The notes beneath the pieces are model-generated. The model was not told the DNA's origin. It searched no databases and was given only the letters and a program-made list of their open reading frames with translations. 64,000 bases of DNA from Prorocentrum cordatum (lineage: Eukaryota; Sar; Dinophyceae; Prorocentrales; Prorocentraceae): positions 104,501 to 168,500 of the forward strand of contig CAUYUJ010019366.1 of the NCBI GenBank assembly GCA_963575745.1, given 5' to 3'. The translations under genes were made by a program, and so were the position numbers. Below are positions 43,130-53,405 of the stretch, piece after piece (positions within the stretch are counted from its first letter, which is position 1; each line of letters begins with the position of its first letter).

Positions 43130-44990
43130 CTGCGCATCTGAAGGAGGGGAGCGGGGAGGGGCATCCTGCTGACTGGATCGTCGGGCGAGACCTCGACAGC
43201 GTCACCAGCGACGACGTGCGGCGCGCAGCTGGTTCGTTCCCCCTGGGAACGGCCCTGGTGTGGGACCAGTTCCACCCCAGGCTGCTGCTGCAGTTGCCGC
43301 CCCCGATGCTGGACAGATTCGCGGACTTCCTGAACGCCTTCGAGGAGCAGCCGCAGCCGAGGGCGGGCGCCCTCTGGTTGGTCGTGGCGGTCTTCCTGCC
43401 GAAGGCCGCCGGCGGCCAAAGGCCAAATGGCCTCACGCCGCTCCTCGCGAGGGCGTGGAGCAAGATGCGGCGACGCTGGTGCGCGCACTGGGAGGAGGAG
43501 GAGTTGAACGTTTCGTTTTTCTGGGACGCGAGCTCGCAGACGTCGTGCGACAAGTCGGCGTACGGCCACAACGTCCTCTCGGCGTTCGCGGCGGCCAAGG
43601 GGATGGACTCGGCCTCGGTCTTCGTGGACATGTCGCTGTTCTACGAGCACCTCGGGCATAAGGCTTCGAGGCACGCGGCGGCACACACAGGGTTCAGCTG
43701 CTGGTTGCCGCGGGCCTTGCTCTGCACCTACCGCGCCCCGCGGCGCGCGATGCTGCAGGGCGCCAGCTCTGCAGAGCTGGAGGCCGATGGCGGAGCCATT
43801 GCCAGATGCTCCTGCGCGACCTCGCTGCCGAGGCTGATTTTCTTGGCAGTGCTCAAGCGCGCGTCGTTGCTGGGCCCATCGTGAGCATCAAGAACACCAT
43901 CGACGACATCTTGATGCACGCGGTCGGCGGCATCGGGACGCTCACGACGCAGCTCGCGCGCAGCCATGGCTTATCTGCGCCAGGCGGTCGCCGCCCTGGG
44001 CCTGCCGATCGCCGAGGAGAAGACGGGCTTCCCCGCAAGCTCGACGGAGCTGGCGCGGGGGCTGTGCGAGGCGTGGGAGCTCACCATGGACCAGCGGCCC
44101 CACGTGCACCGGGACCTGGGCGGCGACGCCACAGCGGGCAGGGTGCGACGCGTTGGCACCCAGCACGCGCGATTCCTCGAGAGTCAGGCTCGCGCTGCCC
44201 GCCGCCTGCAAGTTCTGCGGCAGGCTGGGGCAGCCGTGGGCGCTGTCCACCGCGCAGGGCCCAGTGCCGTGGGCGTGTGGGGCTCGGCCATACGTGCATG
44301 GCGTCCCCAGTGGCAAGCTCAAGGGATTGCGACTGGCTGCGCTGAGGGCCGAGGGGCGCTGAGCCCGCGGGGCCTCCCTCGGCCTCGCGGTCTCCAGCTG
44401 GAAGGCAGGCTGGAGGCGCGACCCGCTCGTCCTCACCACGTCGCTTGCGATAAGACCTACGTGGAGATGGTTTGGCAGGGGGTGTTCACGGAGGCGCTCC
44501 TGCAGACCCTGCTGGACGGCGCGCGCGTGATTGCGGCTGGAAGGGCTGCGTGGTCCAAGGTAGGTCAAGGACCCCGTCGCGGCGCTGGTGCTGACCCTCG
44601 CGCGCGTCGGCTGGAGCCTCGCCTCCCCCTTCGTGGTCGTCGGCGAGCTTCGCCGGAAGTGGGATGCTCGAGCTTTTTCGCCGGCTTCTTTAGTGGAAAG
44701 GTGAAGCACGCGTGCATCCTGCAGCCAGGAGAACGGGCATGGATTGGGCCGGTCTTCTGGCGGCCGCTCAACGAATTGTTTTCTGCCCCTCCCAGCCAGG
44801 GGTGGAGAGTCCACCATAAGCGTTCACAGCGAGGCCTGCTTCTTGGGACGCACTGGTGCCAGGATCGACTCGCAAAGGTGGAGGGTCGGCCGGGGCTGCC
44901 GGACGTGTGCCAGTGCTGCCGCGAAGAGGCCAGCACGCTCCACCACTGATTTTTTCAGTGTCCGGCCCACCGGGCCTGGAGGACCGACAA
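43130..44990 (+). pseudogene. LINE C: reverse transcriptase and zinc finger
   Basis: First frame: WDQFHPRLLLQLPPPMLDRF, then ALWLVVAVFLPKAAGGQRPN and ARAWSKMRRRWCAHWEEEEL (fingers and palm), with an internal DKSAYGHNVLSAFAAAKGMD. After a frame change near 43870: NTIDDILMHAVGGIGTLTTQ, where IDD stands at the catalytic DD. Then MAYLRQAVAALGLPIAEEKT and a connection domain. Near the end, LPDVCQCCREEASTLHH is followed by a TGA where CGA is expected, then FFQCPAH, completing a CCHC finger. The C-to-T change and frame breaks mark it as dead. Confidence 0.7.
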
Positions 44991-44999
44991 TATCGATGC

Positions 45000-45449
45000 T
45001 GATCTGGGAGGCGGCCGTTGTCGCGCGGGAGGGGGGGTCGGGAGCTGGGAGAGCAAGGAACCGAACTCTGTATACACCGACGCGTGTTCCGGGCCTGCTC
45101 TGAAACTTGCAAAGAATAAAGCGGATCATGGTGTATACGGGATCCCGGTGCATACATTTTTCGCTGTTTCCCCAAGAAAACGGGGAACCAAGTCTGCACC
45201 ACACCACCCCGACGTCGTCCCCGACCCTCAAAAAAGTCCTGGGATCGAAAAACCGCCCGCCACTGTGATGTATATGCTCCAGTTTCCGAAAGAGAGGTTC
45301 GCCCGCGCTCTGTTGCCCGTACCCTCCCTCTGCCTCCGTCCTCCCCTCCTCCCTCCAGGAGCGGAACTTCGAGCGTAAGCTTGGCCAACACGGGTCTCGT
45401 GCTGGGTGGGCATTGTGTCTCCAGCTGGAGCGTGCTTCGACGCCACGTG
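45000..45449. other. spacer inside LINE C without a recognisable gene
   Basis: Sequence between the finger and the MITE. Contains TATACACC/GGTGTATAC inverted words (about 45068-45137). Nothing coding was recognised. Confidence 0.4.
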
Positions 45450-45624
45450 TTAAGTCGGGCCTGTCCATCTACAGGCCGACGAGTTGGGGCGAAAAACTGA
45501 AAATAACCCTCCCCAAAAAATACCCTAAAATATCCAAACATGATTAAAACAAAAAATCGCCCCAGGACTATTTTCTAATACTATTTTTGACTTTTCCTCC
45601 TGTAGAGGGACAGGCCCGACTTCA
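45450..45624. mobile_element. hAT-like MITE, copy 2
   Basis: 175 bp. Ends TTAAGTCGGGCCTGTCC and, on the minus strand, TGAAGTCGGGCCTGTCCCTC. The flanks GCCACGTG and GCCGACTG keep only five of eight positions, so the duplication is decayed. Inserted in LINE C. Confidence 0.75.
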
Positions 45625-45862
45625 GCCGACTGGCCGACGCCTCGGTCGGCGGGGCGGGGCCTCGCCGCACTCGATGCTCACTCTTAGGCCCCCCGGCAGG
45701 CCGCGCGGGGCCGCCCCGCGCGAGCTCTGCCCAGGGCAGAGCGCGCGGGACGGCGGATGCTGGTGCCGCTCCCGTGGCGCCTCGGCACGTGGCCGGTGGG
45801 TTTGCGCTGCATGCTGACCGTCGGGCCGGGCGAACGGGGGGGATAGCAAAGAGGGGGTTTGA

Positions 45863-46005
45863 GAATCAGCTCGCGTGGCTGATTCTCCCGGCGCCTCCCG
45901 GCGCCGGGAGGCGGCCATGTGTCGAGGAACGGACCCCATCGGCGGGGCCGAGACCAGCTGCATGCAGCAAATTTCGTACCCCCCCCTTTCCCAATCCCCC
46001 CCGTT
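45863..46005 (+). repeat. dispersed repeat Q, copy 3
   Basis: GAATCAGCTCGCGTGGCTGA, CGGCGCCGGGAGGCGGCC and CCAGCTGCATGCAGCAAATT, as in the other copies. Confidence 0.75.
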
Positions 46006-46089
46006 CGTCCGGCCCGAGACTGTCAGGGCACGGTGTCTTGTGGGCAGAAGTAGCTTGCGCGCAGGGCCCTTTCCGAGGCTCGCGCGCAC

Positions 46090-46960
46090 CCGTGGCAGCA
46101 GGCCGCTGGCGGCGGCGCCCTCGATGATGTTGCGTTTTGTAAGGTTAAGGCTCATTCGGTGTGGGACGACGTCGTCGGGGGCCGCATCACGGCATGGCAG
46201 TGGGACGGCAACCATGCCGCCGATCAGCTAGCTAAGAGAGGAGCGTCGCTGGGCCGCCCGAAGCTAGAAATTGCTCGGCGGCTCACTCGCTTCACAGGCA
46301 GGCTGGAGGCCGTGCTCTCTGCCGCGGGGGTTTCGAGACCATCAGGGGCTCGAGGCCGCGCGCACGGTTGTCGTGGAAGCGATGTGGCCTGGGTCGAGGA
46401 GTGACTGTGAGGGGGACGGCAGGGACACTCATGACCGGCCTGCTGTGCCCCCTGGGGACCTCGACGATGCCGGCTGCCCGTCTCGAGGACCGTGGCGGGT
46501 GCAGGGCCACGCCCCTTTAGCAGCACCAGTGCTCGAATGGCACCCACCAGCACAGGGCCCGCAAGGAGCGAGCTCGCATGTTCTGATGTGTACACTTTTT
46601 TTTTTCTCCGTCCACCCCGCCCGACAGGGTTGCGACGTTTTTTTTTGATTGGGAAGGCGACGAGGGACCGAGGGAGAAGAGGAGGAGGACGAGGCCGAGG
46701 GGGAAGCAACGACGAACCCAAAAGCGCAGAAACGACAACGCGGGGACGACTGATTTGTACACGTTGCTTTGGGCACGCCACGTGCTCAGGAGTCGGCCGT
46801 GGTCTCGAGGCAGAGCGCTCGCCCACGGGAGGACACGCAGCCCGCAGGCGCAGCGCACGCGCAGCGGAGCCCAAAGAGGCGCTCTTCCCCACCACGCGCG
46901 GCGCGCCCGCATACCGGGCAGTTTTCAATACATCGGATTTTCAAGCATATAGAAAACAGG
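46090..46960 (+). pseudogene. LINE C: RNase H C-terminal half and zinc tail
   Basis: The frame from about 46120 reads DVAFCKVKAHSVWDDVVGGR, then WDGNHAADQLAKRGASLG: the His motif (KVKAH) and the GN-x-x-AD helix of a LINE RNase H. A later frame near 46750-46810 has RLICTRCFGHATCSG, a possible terminal knuckle. The N-terminal half of RNase H is missing or unrecognisable. Confidence 0.65.
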
Positions 46961-47934
46961 ATTAATTTCTGAATAAATTAATGCATGAACTCATCGTTGC
47001 TTTCAATTAATAATACTGAATCCCTGCATGTTTCATACATGATCCGCACGCGGAGCATGTATTCAAAACGGCACTGTAGGCGAATTGGCTGGGCCATCGG
47101 CGGGGCTGCGCGCGCAGTGGAGAGGGAGCAGCTCTCTGGGCCCGACGCGGCGCAGGCAGCGAGAGTGCCCGACGCGCGCCGCGCGGCCCTAGACCAGCGG
47201 ATGCGGTGGGGCAGTGGATACCCCCGCATAGCCATCATCGGCGGTGGACGACAAACCTCCCTTCAGTAAACCACCCTTTAGCGAAAACGGCCTAGGACCG
47301 AAACCGACGGACCTAGACCCGCAAAAATGACGGCCGCGACGCCCTCACGCGAACCGAAAACGGCCAATTCGCTAATCGACGTGTCAGGGTAGGAGGACCA
47401 TCAACCTCCGACATAAGCGATGTCTTGTGGGCCTTCGGTTTTCGTTCGCGCGCTAGGGCGGAGGAGCTCGGACGCGAGGCGTACGCCCTCGATGCTGCCT
47501 GGGCCAGCGCCAATGCTGCCAGGGGCGCGTGCTTTGAATCCCACCAGCCCTTTGGGCGTGAGTGGTTTAGCGAGCTCTCTCTGTCCTCAACCCCCCTTCT
47601 TCCCCTTCGGGGACGGGTTTACCCCTCCCCCTACCCCCTCCCCGTGGGCCTGGAGAGGGGGTCCGGCGGGTCGTCAGGGGGGTCAATTTCGACTCCTGGG
47701 AGGGCTAAAAAACGACGACCCTCACGAGGATTCTGGCCCCGACGGGGGGACGGAGATAAGTCCCTCTCCTCTTCTGTGAAGCCAAAAACATTGATTTTAC
47801 AAGGGTTTTGGCCCCATTTTGGACTTCTGAGGGGGCAGCGCTCATCGTCCTTCCTAGCAAAATCATTGATTTTACTAAGGTTTTGGCCTCATTTTGTCTT
47901 TCTCAGGGGGTAGCTCTTCTTTGCGCTTCTGAGG
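46961..47934. other. stretch without a recognisable gene
   Basis: AT-rich near 46960-47050, then ordinary GC. Overlapping frames only; short AATCATTGATTTTAC-type words are repeated near 47785-47880. Confidence 0.5.
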
Positions 47935-48170
47935 AGGTCGCAAGAGGCCCCAAGATGGCCCCAAGAGGCCCCCAGGAGGCTCCCAAGAGGCCTCCAAGAG
48001 ACCCCCCAGAGGCTCCCAAGCGGCCCCAAGAGGCCCCCAAGAGGCCCCCAAGAGGCCCCCAAGAGGCCCCAAGAGGCCCCAAGAGGCCCCCAAGAGGTCC
48101 CCAAGAGGCCCCAAGAGGCCCCCAAGAGGCCCCAAGAGGCTCCAAGAGGCTCCCAAGAGGCCCCACGAGG
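47935..48170 (+). repeat. CCAAGAGGCC array 3 (most regular copy)
   Basis: Units of ~10-11 bp, CCCCAAGAGGC with CCTCCAAGAGG and GGCTCCCAAGAGG variants, in a nearly continuous run. Confidence 0.85.
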
Positions 48171-48415
48171 AGCCCGAACGACTCACACCAGGACGAGGGG
48201 CCCGAACGACTCACACCACGAAGAGCCCGAACGACTCACACCACAAGGAGGGGCCCGAACGACTCACACCAGGACGAGGCGCCCGAACGACTCACACCAC
48301 GAGGAGCTCGAACGACTCACCCACAAGGAGGGGCCCGAACGACTCACAGCAGACAGAAGGGCCCGAACGACTCAGACCAGGACGAGAAACCCCAAACGAC
48401 TCAAACCACGAGGAG
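48171..48415 (+). repeat. ~28-30-bp tandem repeat, CCCGAACGACTCACACCA
   Basis: About eight units of GGCCCGAACGACTCACACCA plus GGACGAGG or CAAGGAGG. It follows array 3 without a gap. Confidence 0.9.
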
Positions 48416-48960
48416 CGCTTTCTCTCCCTCCTCCTTCGCCTCGTCCTTCTCCCGCTCCCCCCACAAGGAGGATGTACAAGGAGGCGGGAGGAAGGAGGAA
48501 CAGGGGAGATATGCGGGGCCAAGCGAACACACGCCTGAAAAACACGACTGTCGGCATGCTTCGCGAGAGTTGCTGCTGTGAGATGGGCTGGTGGGGATAC
48601 GCGAAGCGTAAAGAATTCGAGGCACCCTCTGGGGCGTGAGGCCAGCCCTGGATGCGCGCCAGCGGCGCGGGCACTGTGTGGGCCCACCTTCACCGCTGCG
48701 GGCACCTCCCTCGGGTGTCCGTTGTGGGGGTGGGGCGAGACCTCCTTCTCCTCTCCCCTCCCTCGGGAATCGTCTGCCTCACTCCTCCTCCCCCTCTTTC
48801 CTCCTCCCATCCTCCCGCTGCCCTCCCCCTCCTCCAACCCTGCCTCTGCCTTCCGCAAGTCCTCATAGTTCATTGTCATCGTCATCGTCAATACCATAGC
48901 CATCGCCACCATCCACATCATCGCCACCATCAAGGCCAACATCGTGTCTCTGCCTGCTCC
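48416..48960. other. stretch without a recognisable gene
   Basis: CTC-rich patches (48420-48470, 48740-48840) and a short CATCGTCATC run near 48870. No gene seen. Confidence 0.5.
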
Positions 48961-48964
48961 GCAG

Positions 48965-49120
48965 GCCCACCGTTTCGGCACACCCCTCACACGTCTCGTG
49001 GCCCCACAGGGAGCTCCACCGAAGGCCTCAGTAGCTGGGCTCGCCCGGCGCCACCGCGCCCATTTCGGCACACCCCTCACACGCTTCGTGGCCCCACAGG
49101 GAGCTCCACCGAATACGGTG
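48965..49120 (+). repeat. duplicated ~55-bp unit
   Basis: TTTCGGCACACCCCTCACAC followed by TCGTGGCCCCACAGGGAGCT occurs twice, about 88 bp apart (48975 and 49063). Confidence 0.8.
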
Positions 49121-49199
49121 CATATGGCGAAGGTGCCCAGAACTGCAGATGGACGGGTCCTTCGCCAGACTACTTGTTTACTCGCCTTGTCGTGTCCGA

Positions 49200-49610
49200 T
49201 GGCCTCCCGAGGCTTCAGGATGGACCCAAGATGGCTCCAGAGGACTTCAAGAGGGGTCAAAGAGGCCTCCAAGACGGCCCCACGAGCGCCCTATGAGCGC
49301 CCAAGAGGCGATTTTAGGCACTCTAGAAGGGCAAGGCTAATTGAAGCTCCCCTCTGTTTTGATCGATGTCTTCCAAGATGGCTCCAAGAGCGCCAATAAA
49401 GCTCCCATGAGCGCCCCAAGAAGGCCCCAAGAGGCTCTCAAGGGGTCTCCAAGAGGCTGCCAAGAGACCTTCAAGAGGCCTCAGGAGGATCCCCGAGGCA
49501 CCCAAGACGCTCAAAGACAGCCCTGGGCCCGCCAGGATGCCCCCCCCCCCAGGCGCCCAAAGAGGCATCCAAAAAGCTTCCAAGAGACATCCGAGGAGAC
49601 TCAGACAGGC
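49200..49610 (+). repeat. degenerate CCAAGAGG array 4
   Basis: Units such as CCCAAGATGGCTCC and CCAAGAGGCTC, with a (C)n run near 49542. Confidence 0.75.
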
Positions 49611-50300
49611 ATTCAAAAGGCTTCTGGCTCTTCTGTTGGCCCTTTTCCTTCTCGTCCTCATCCTCCTCCGATCGTGACTGCCATTGCAATTCCACTTCAC
49701 CACTTGCACAATTTATTCGATCAAACTTGGATCGCCACAGCAACTTTGCCTCTTGCATTTGCCCGATTCGAGCAGACCGGCAATTTTTTGCGCAGCGGAA
49801 CCATCAGCCACGGCATCGACTCCCTGCTTGGTCCTGTCGTGGGCAGCAGAGTGTGTCAATCGCGCAACCACATGAGGTCATGCACGGGTCGCGTGCAATC
49901 GGGTCCCCCGCCCAACATCAGAATAAAAGCTTAGCGCCGACACAAAACATGTTTGGATCAACGTGCCGCGACATACCCAAACAGGCAGTGGCACAACATG
50001 CTCAAAGACGCACTGCGAGAAAATCCGCCCACCCTTCGGCGTGCGTGAGATGCTGCCGTCGTCTTCGTCGTCGCCAATCCCAAGGAAATTCAGGAACGAA
50101 CACAGGAAGGAGCAGGAAAAAAGGAAACGCCGTAGTTGCCGATTCCCTCTCCCTTTTCTCCTCCCTGACGGACAATGAACAAGGCAGGGGGGGTACGCGG
50201 GGGAGTCCCGGGTCAGATGACCGTCGCCCCCTCCTGAGGTCCCAGACGGGCCCCCCTCCCTTCCCCGGTCCCCCCCTGTGGACAGGGAGGACAGCAGTGG
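49611..50300. other. stretch without a recognisable gene
   Basis: Ordinary composition. One frame (plus, 49727-50180) is open but has no motif and runs into the microsatellite. Not called. Confidence 0.4.
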
Positions 50301-50314
50301 GAGGGTCCCCCCGA

Positions 50315-50815
50315 CGAGGAGGAGGAGGAGGAGGAGGAGGAGGAGGAGGAGGAGGAGGAGGAGGAGGAGGAGGAGGAGGAGGAGGAGGAGGAGGAGGAGG
50401 AGGAGGAGGAGGAGGAGGAGGAGGAGGAGGAGGGAGGAGGAGGAGGAGGAGGAGGAGGAGGAGGAGGAGGAGGAGGGAGGAGGAGGAGGAGGAGGAGGAG
50501 GAGGAGGAGGAGGAGGGGAGGAGGAGGAGGAGGAGGGAGGGGAGGGAGGGAGGGAGGGAGGGAGGGAGGGAGGGAGGGAGGGAGGGAGGGAGGGAGGGAG
50601 GAGGATGGGAGGAGGAGGAAGGAGGAGGAGGAGGAGGAGGAGGAGGAGGAGGAGGGAGGAGGAGGAGGAGGAGGAGGAGGAGGAGGAGGAGGAGGAGAGG
50701 AGGAGGAGCAGGAGCAGAGGAGGAGGAGGAGGAGGGAGGAGGAGGAGGAGGAGGAGGGAGGAGGAGTAGGAGGGAGGATGAGGAGGAGGAGGAGGAGCAG
50801 GAGGGGGAGGAGGCC
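50315..50815 (+). repeat. ~500-bp (GGA)n with (GGGA)n core
   Basis: GGA array with a GGGA run at about 50540-50600 and GGAGG phase slips. Poly-Gly/Arg/Glu frames over it are artefacts. Confidence 0.95.
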
Positions 50816-51285
50816 AGGAGGCTTATGGGGCAGGTTCCGCCTTCAGGGTCGGCGGCATCGGCCGCAAGGCCCCCACGATACAGCTACAGGTACCGCAAGA
50901 TTCACGAGGCGTGAACCTTGCTTCTTGAAATCTTGGCCTTCCCCCTCTTGAGGATGGCATCTCTGCGCGGAGCTACAAGCGGACCATGCTGCAAGGAGTC
51001 TGCCAGCAGGTGCAGATGGAGGGCACCAGTGCGCAACCCGCTGGTGTCCTAGGCGACAGGAGGCTCAATGACAGATACTGACGCTGGCAACGGTCGTCTG
51101 CTTGGAATGACAGAAGGGGCCTGCAGGAGACGGGTCCTGCCTCGTTGGACTTCCGCAGGAACACTTTTCGTCACGAGCCGTTTTGAAGTCTCAGGTCCTG
51201 GGAAGGCCCCGGAGGCCTAAACAGCGAAATAAATCAGAAAATCGGGACCCCTCTCCCTAAGGACTCTTTCTCTTCATGGCGCCGT
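50816..51285. other. stretch without a recognisable gene
   Basis: Ends at the stop codon of G2. It probably includes the G2 3' UTR on the minus strand, but no polyadenylation signal could be assigned. Confidence 0.4.
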
Positions 51286-53365
51286 CTACGTCTCCCTCTT
51301 CGCGGCGACACCCTCGAGGATCTTGAGCAGACTCTCCTGGTCCTTGATCGCCTCCTGAAGCCTGTTCGAGCACGCCTCGATCTCGCACTCGATCTTGAGC
51401 ATATCTTTACCCTGGCAACGCCACAGGAGGTTGAGTGGGAGACGAGGGAAAGCCAAGGGGGGGGGCGGAGGGAGATGGACGGGCGCCGGGAGGGAAGATG
51501 CGGAGTGCAGGAGCGGGAGAGGCGAGGAGGGAGATTTAAGAGGCATCTGCCGGGAGGTCTGCGTCGGAAGGATGAAGGAGATTGAACCCCACTGGGGGCT
51601 GTTGCGCCGGATGAAGCCGCGGAGTAAGCGGGATTAAGCGGGACAAAGCGGGATTCAGCGGGGCAGTGAGGGATGAAGCCGGAGTTCGGACCAGGGCAAA
51701 GTCAGCATTTGACCTCCCAGGAATTGCATTCGAAGGAGGGGACCGAAGGAAGATTGGAGGGAAGGGCGACGCAACGGACCCAAACCTGCGACGTCGTTCT
51801 TCTGTTCGCAACCTGGAATCGAAATTACCCTGCGGCCTGTCCAGCCCATCGGCACCAAGGAATGATATAAAAAAGTGTGCCGACAATAGTGCAACAGCAA
51901 CACTGAAAGAGTCGGTGCACGGCGGACATCTACATCGTGCGAAGTGTGCGTGGCCGACTCGCAAAACAGAGGTACAACTTCGTAGCCCCCCCAGGGATCT
52001 GCGTGGGACCCCACTGTGCTGGCCTCTCCAGCAGCCCTCGAAAATGGAGACAATTTCGCACTTCGCAGCCCCCCAAGGATGGCGAGTTCCCGTTCGGATC
52101 TGAGTGTGGCCCCCCTGCGCGGGCTCCCCCAGCGGCCCTCGAACCTGGCGACGGTTTCATCGCAGCCCCATAGGGATGGCGAGGTCCCGTTTGGGTCTGC
52201 GTGTGACCCCACTGTGCTGGCTCCCACAGCAGCCCTCGAAAGTGGCGACTGTTTCACACCTCGCAGCCCCCCAAGGATGGCGAGGTCCCGTTTGGATCTG
52301 CGTGTGGCCCCACTGCGCTGGCTCCCACTGCACTCCTCGAAAGTGGCGACTGCTTCACATTTAGCAGTCCCCAAGGGATATGCGAGAGAGAGCCGAGAGG
52401 AGAGCGGGGGGTGGCGAGGAGGAGGTGGAGACCCCACTGCTTTATTCAAAACGAGAATCCAACCAAGGGAGATTTGGGAAAACTCTAGACCTATCCCCCT
52501 GGACCAACTTTTCATCACGGGTCGTTTCTTGACGGTTACGGGGTCCAGTGAGGCCCCACCGAGGTTGAAAATTGGCAAAACCATATGTCGTGATTTGTTC
52601 ACAGCGACAAGATGTGGAGGGAGGGAAGGGGTGGGGAGAACGGGGACGGGCGGTAATGGTCGACTGACGGCCTGGCATGGTCAACGGCACCAGAACTTCA
52701 ATCTTCAATGCCCAAGGAGATCCCGCGACGCCGCCGTGGATCCGGCCTCTTCCCTCTATCGCCGCCTCTTGTCCTCCTCCTACTCGGCAGCCTCCTTCTG
52801 ACGCTGCCCCGACGTGAAGCGCAAGCTTGACGCGCTCTCATGCGGGAACAGGAGCCGCCGACTGAGCGGAGCAGAGAACAAGTTAACCTGGCAGGCGCAG
52901 CGGGCGCCTCCTCCTCCTCCCTCCTCCTCCTCCCTCCTCCTCCTCCCTCCTCCTCCTCGAGATTACAGGGCACATCCTGCTCCTCCTCCTCCTCGAGATT
53001 ACCGGGCACCTCCTCCTCCTCCTCCTCCTCCTCCTCCCCCTTACTCGCTCCTCCTCCTCCTCCCTCCTCCTCCTCCTCCTCCTCCACCCCCCTCCCCCTC
53101 CTCCTCCCTCCTCCCTCCTCCTCCTCCTCCTCCTCCTCCTCCCTCTCCTCCTCCTCCTCCTCTCCTCCCCCCCTCCTCCTCCTCCTCCCCCCTCCTCCTC
53201 CTCCTCCTCGAGATTGCGGTCATCGTGCCGGTCCAGCGCAGCGCAGCACAGGGGAGCTGCGGCGGCGGCCCCTCCTGGCCAGGGCGAGCGTCGGCCAACC
53301 GAACCCAAAGTTGAGGAGCGGCCCAACAGCCAGAGCCCCTCCCGAGCCCTCAGTGGCCCTGGTGT

Positions 53366-53405
<40 letters not shown>

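Larger units (their letters stand above)
42690..46960 (+). mobile_element. LINE C: decayed non-LTR retrotransposon
   Basis: Plus-strand RT (43130-44950), CCHC finger and RNase H (46090-46400) in LINE order. About 1 kb between finger and RNase H contains an hAT-like MITE and a Q repeat. No endonuclease could be recognised. It is head-to-head with LINE B across the GGA tract. Gaps, stops and nested elements make it old. Confidence 0.65.

Noticed and set aside
48171-48415. CRISPR-like array of regular repeats
   Set aside because: Units are contiguous with no unique spacers, and the window is eukaryotic.
49727-50914. Long plus-strand frame ending in poly-Gly/Arg/Glu
   Set aside because: More than half of it is the GGA microsatellite, and the first part has no recognisable motif or codon signal.
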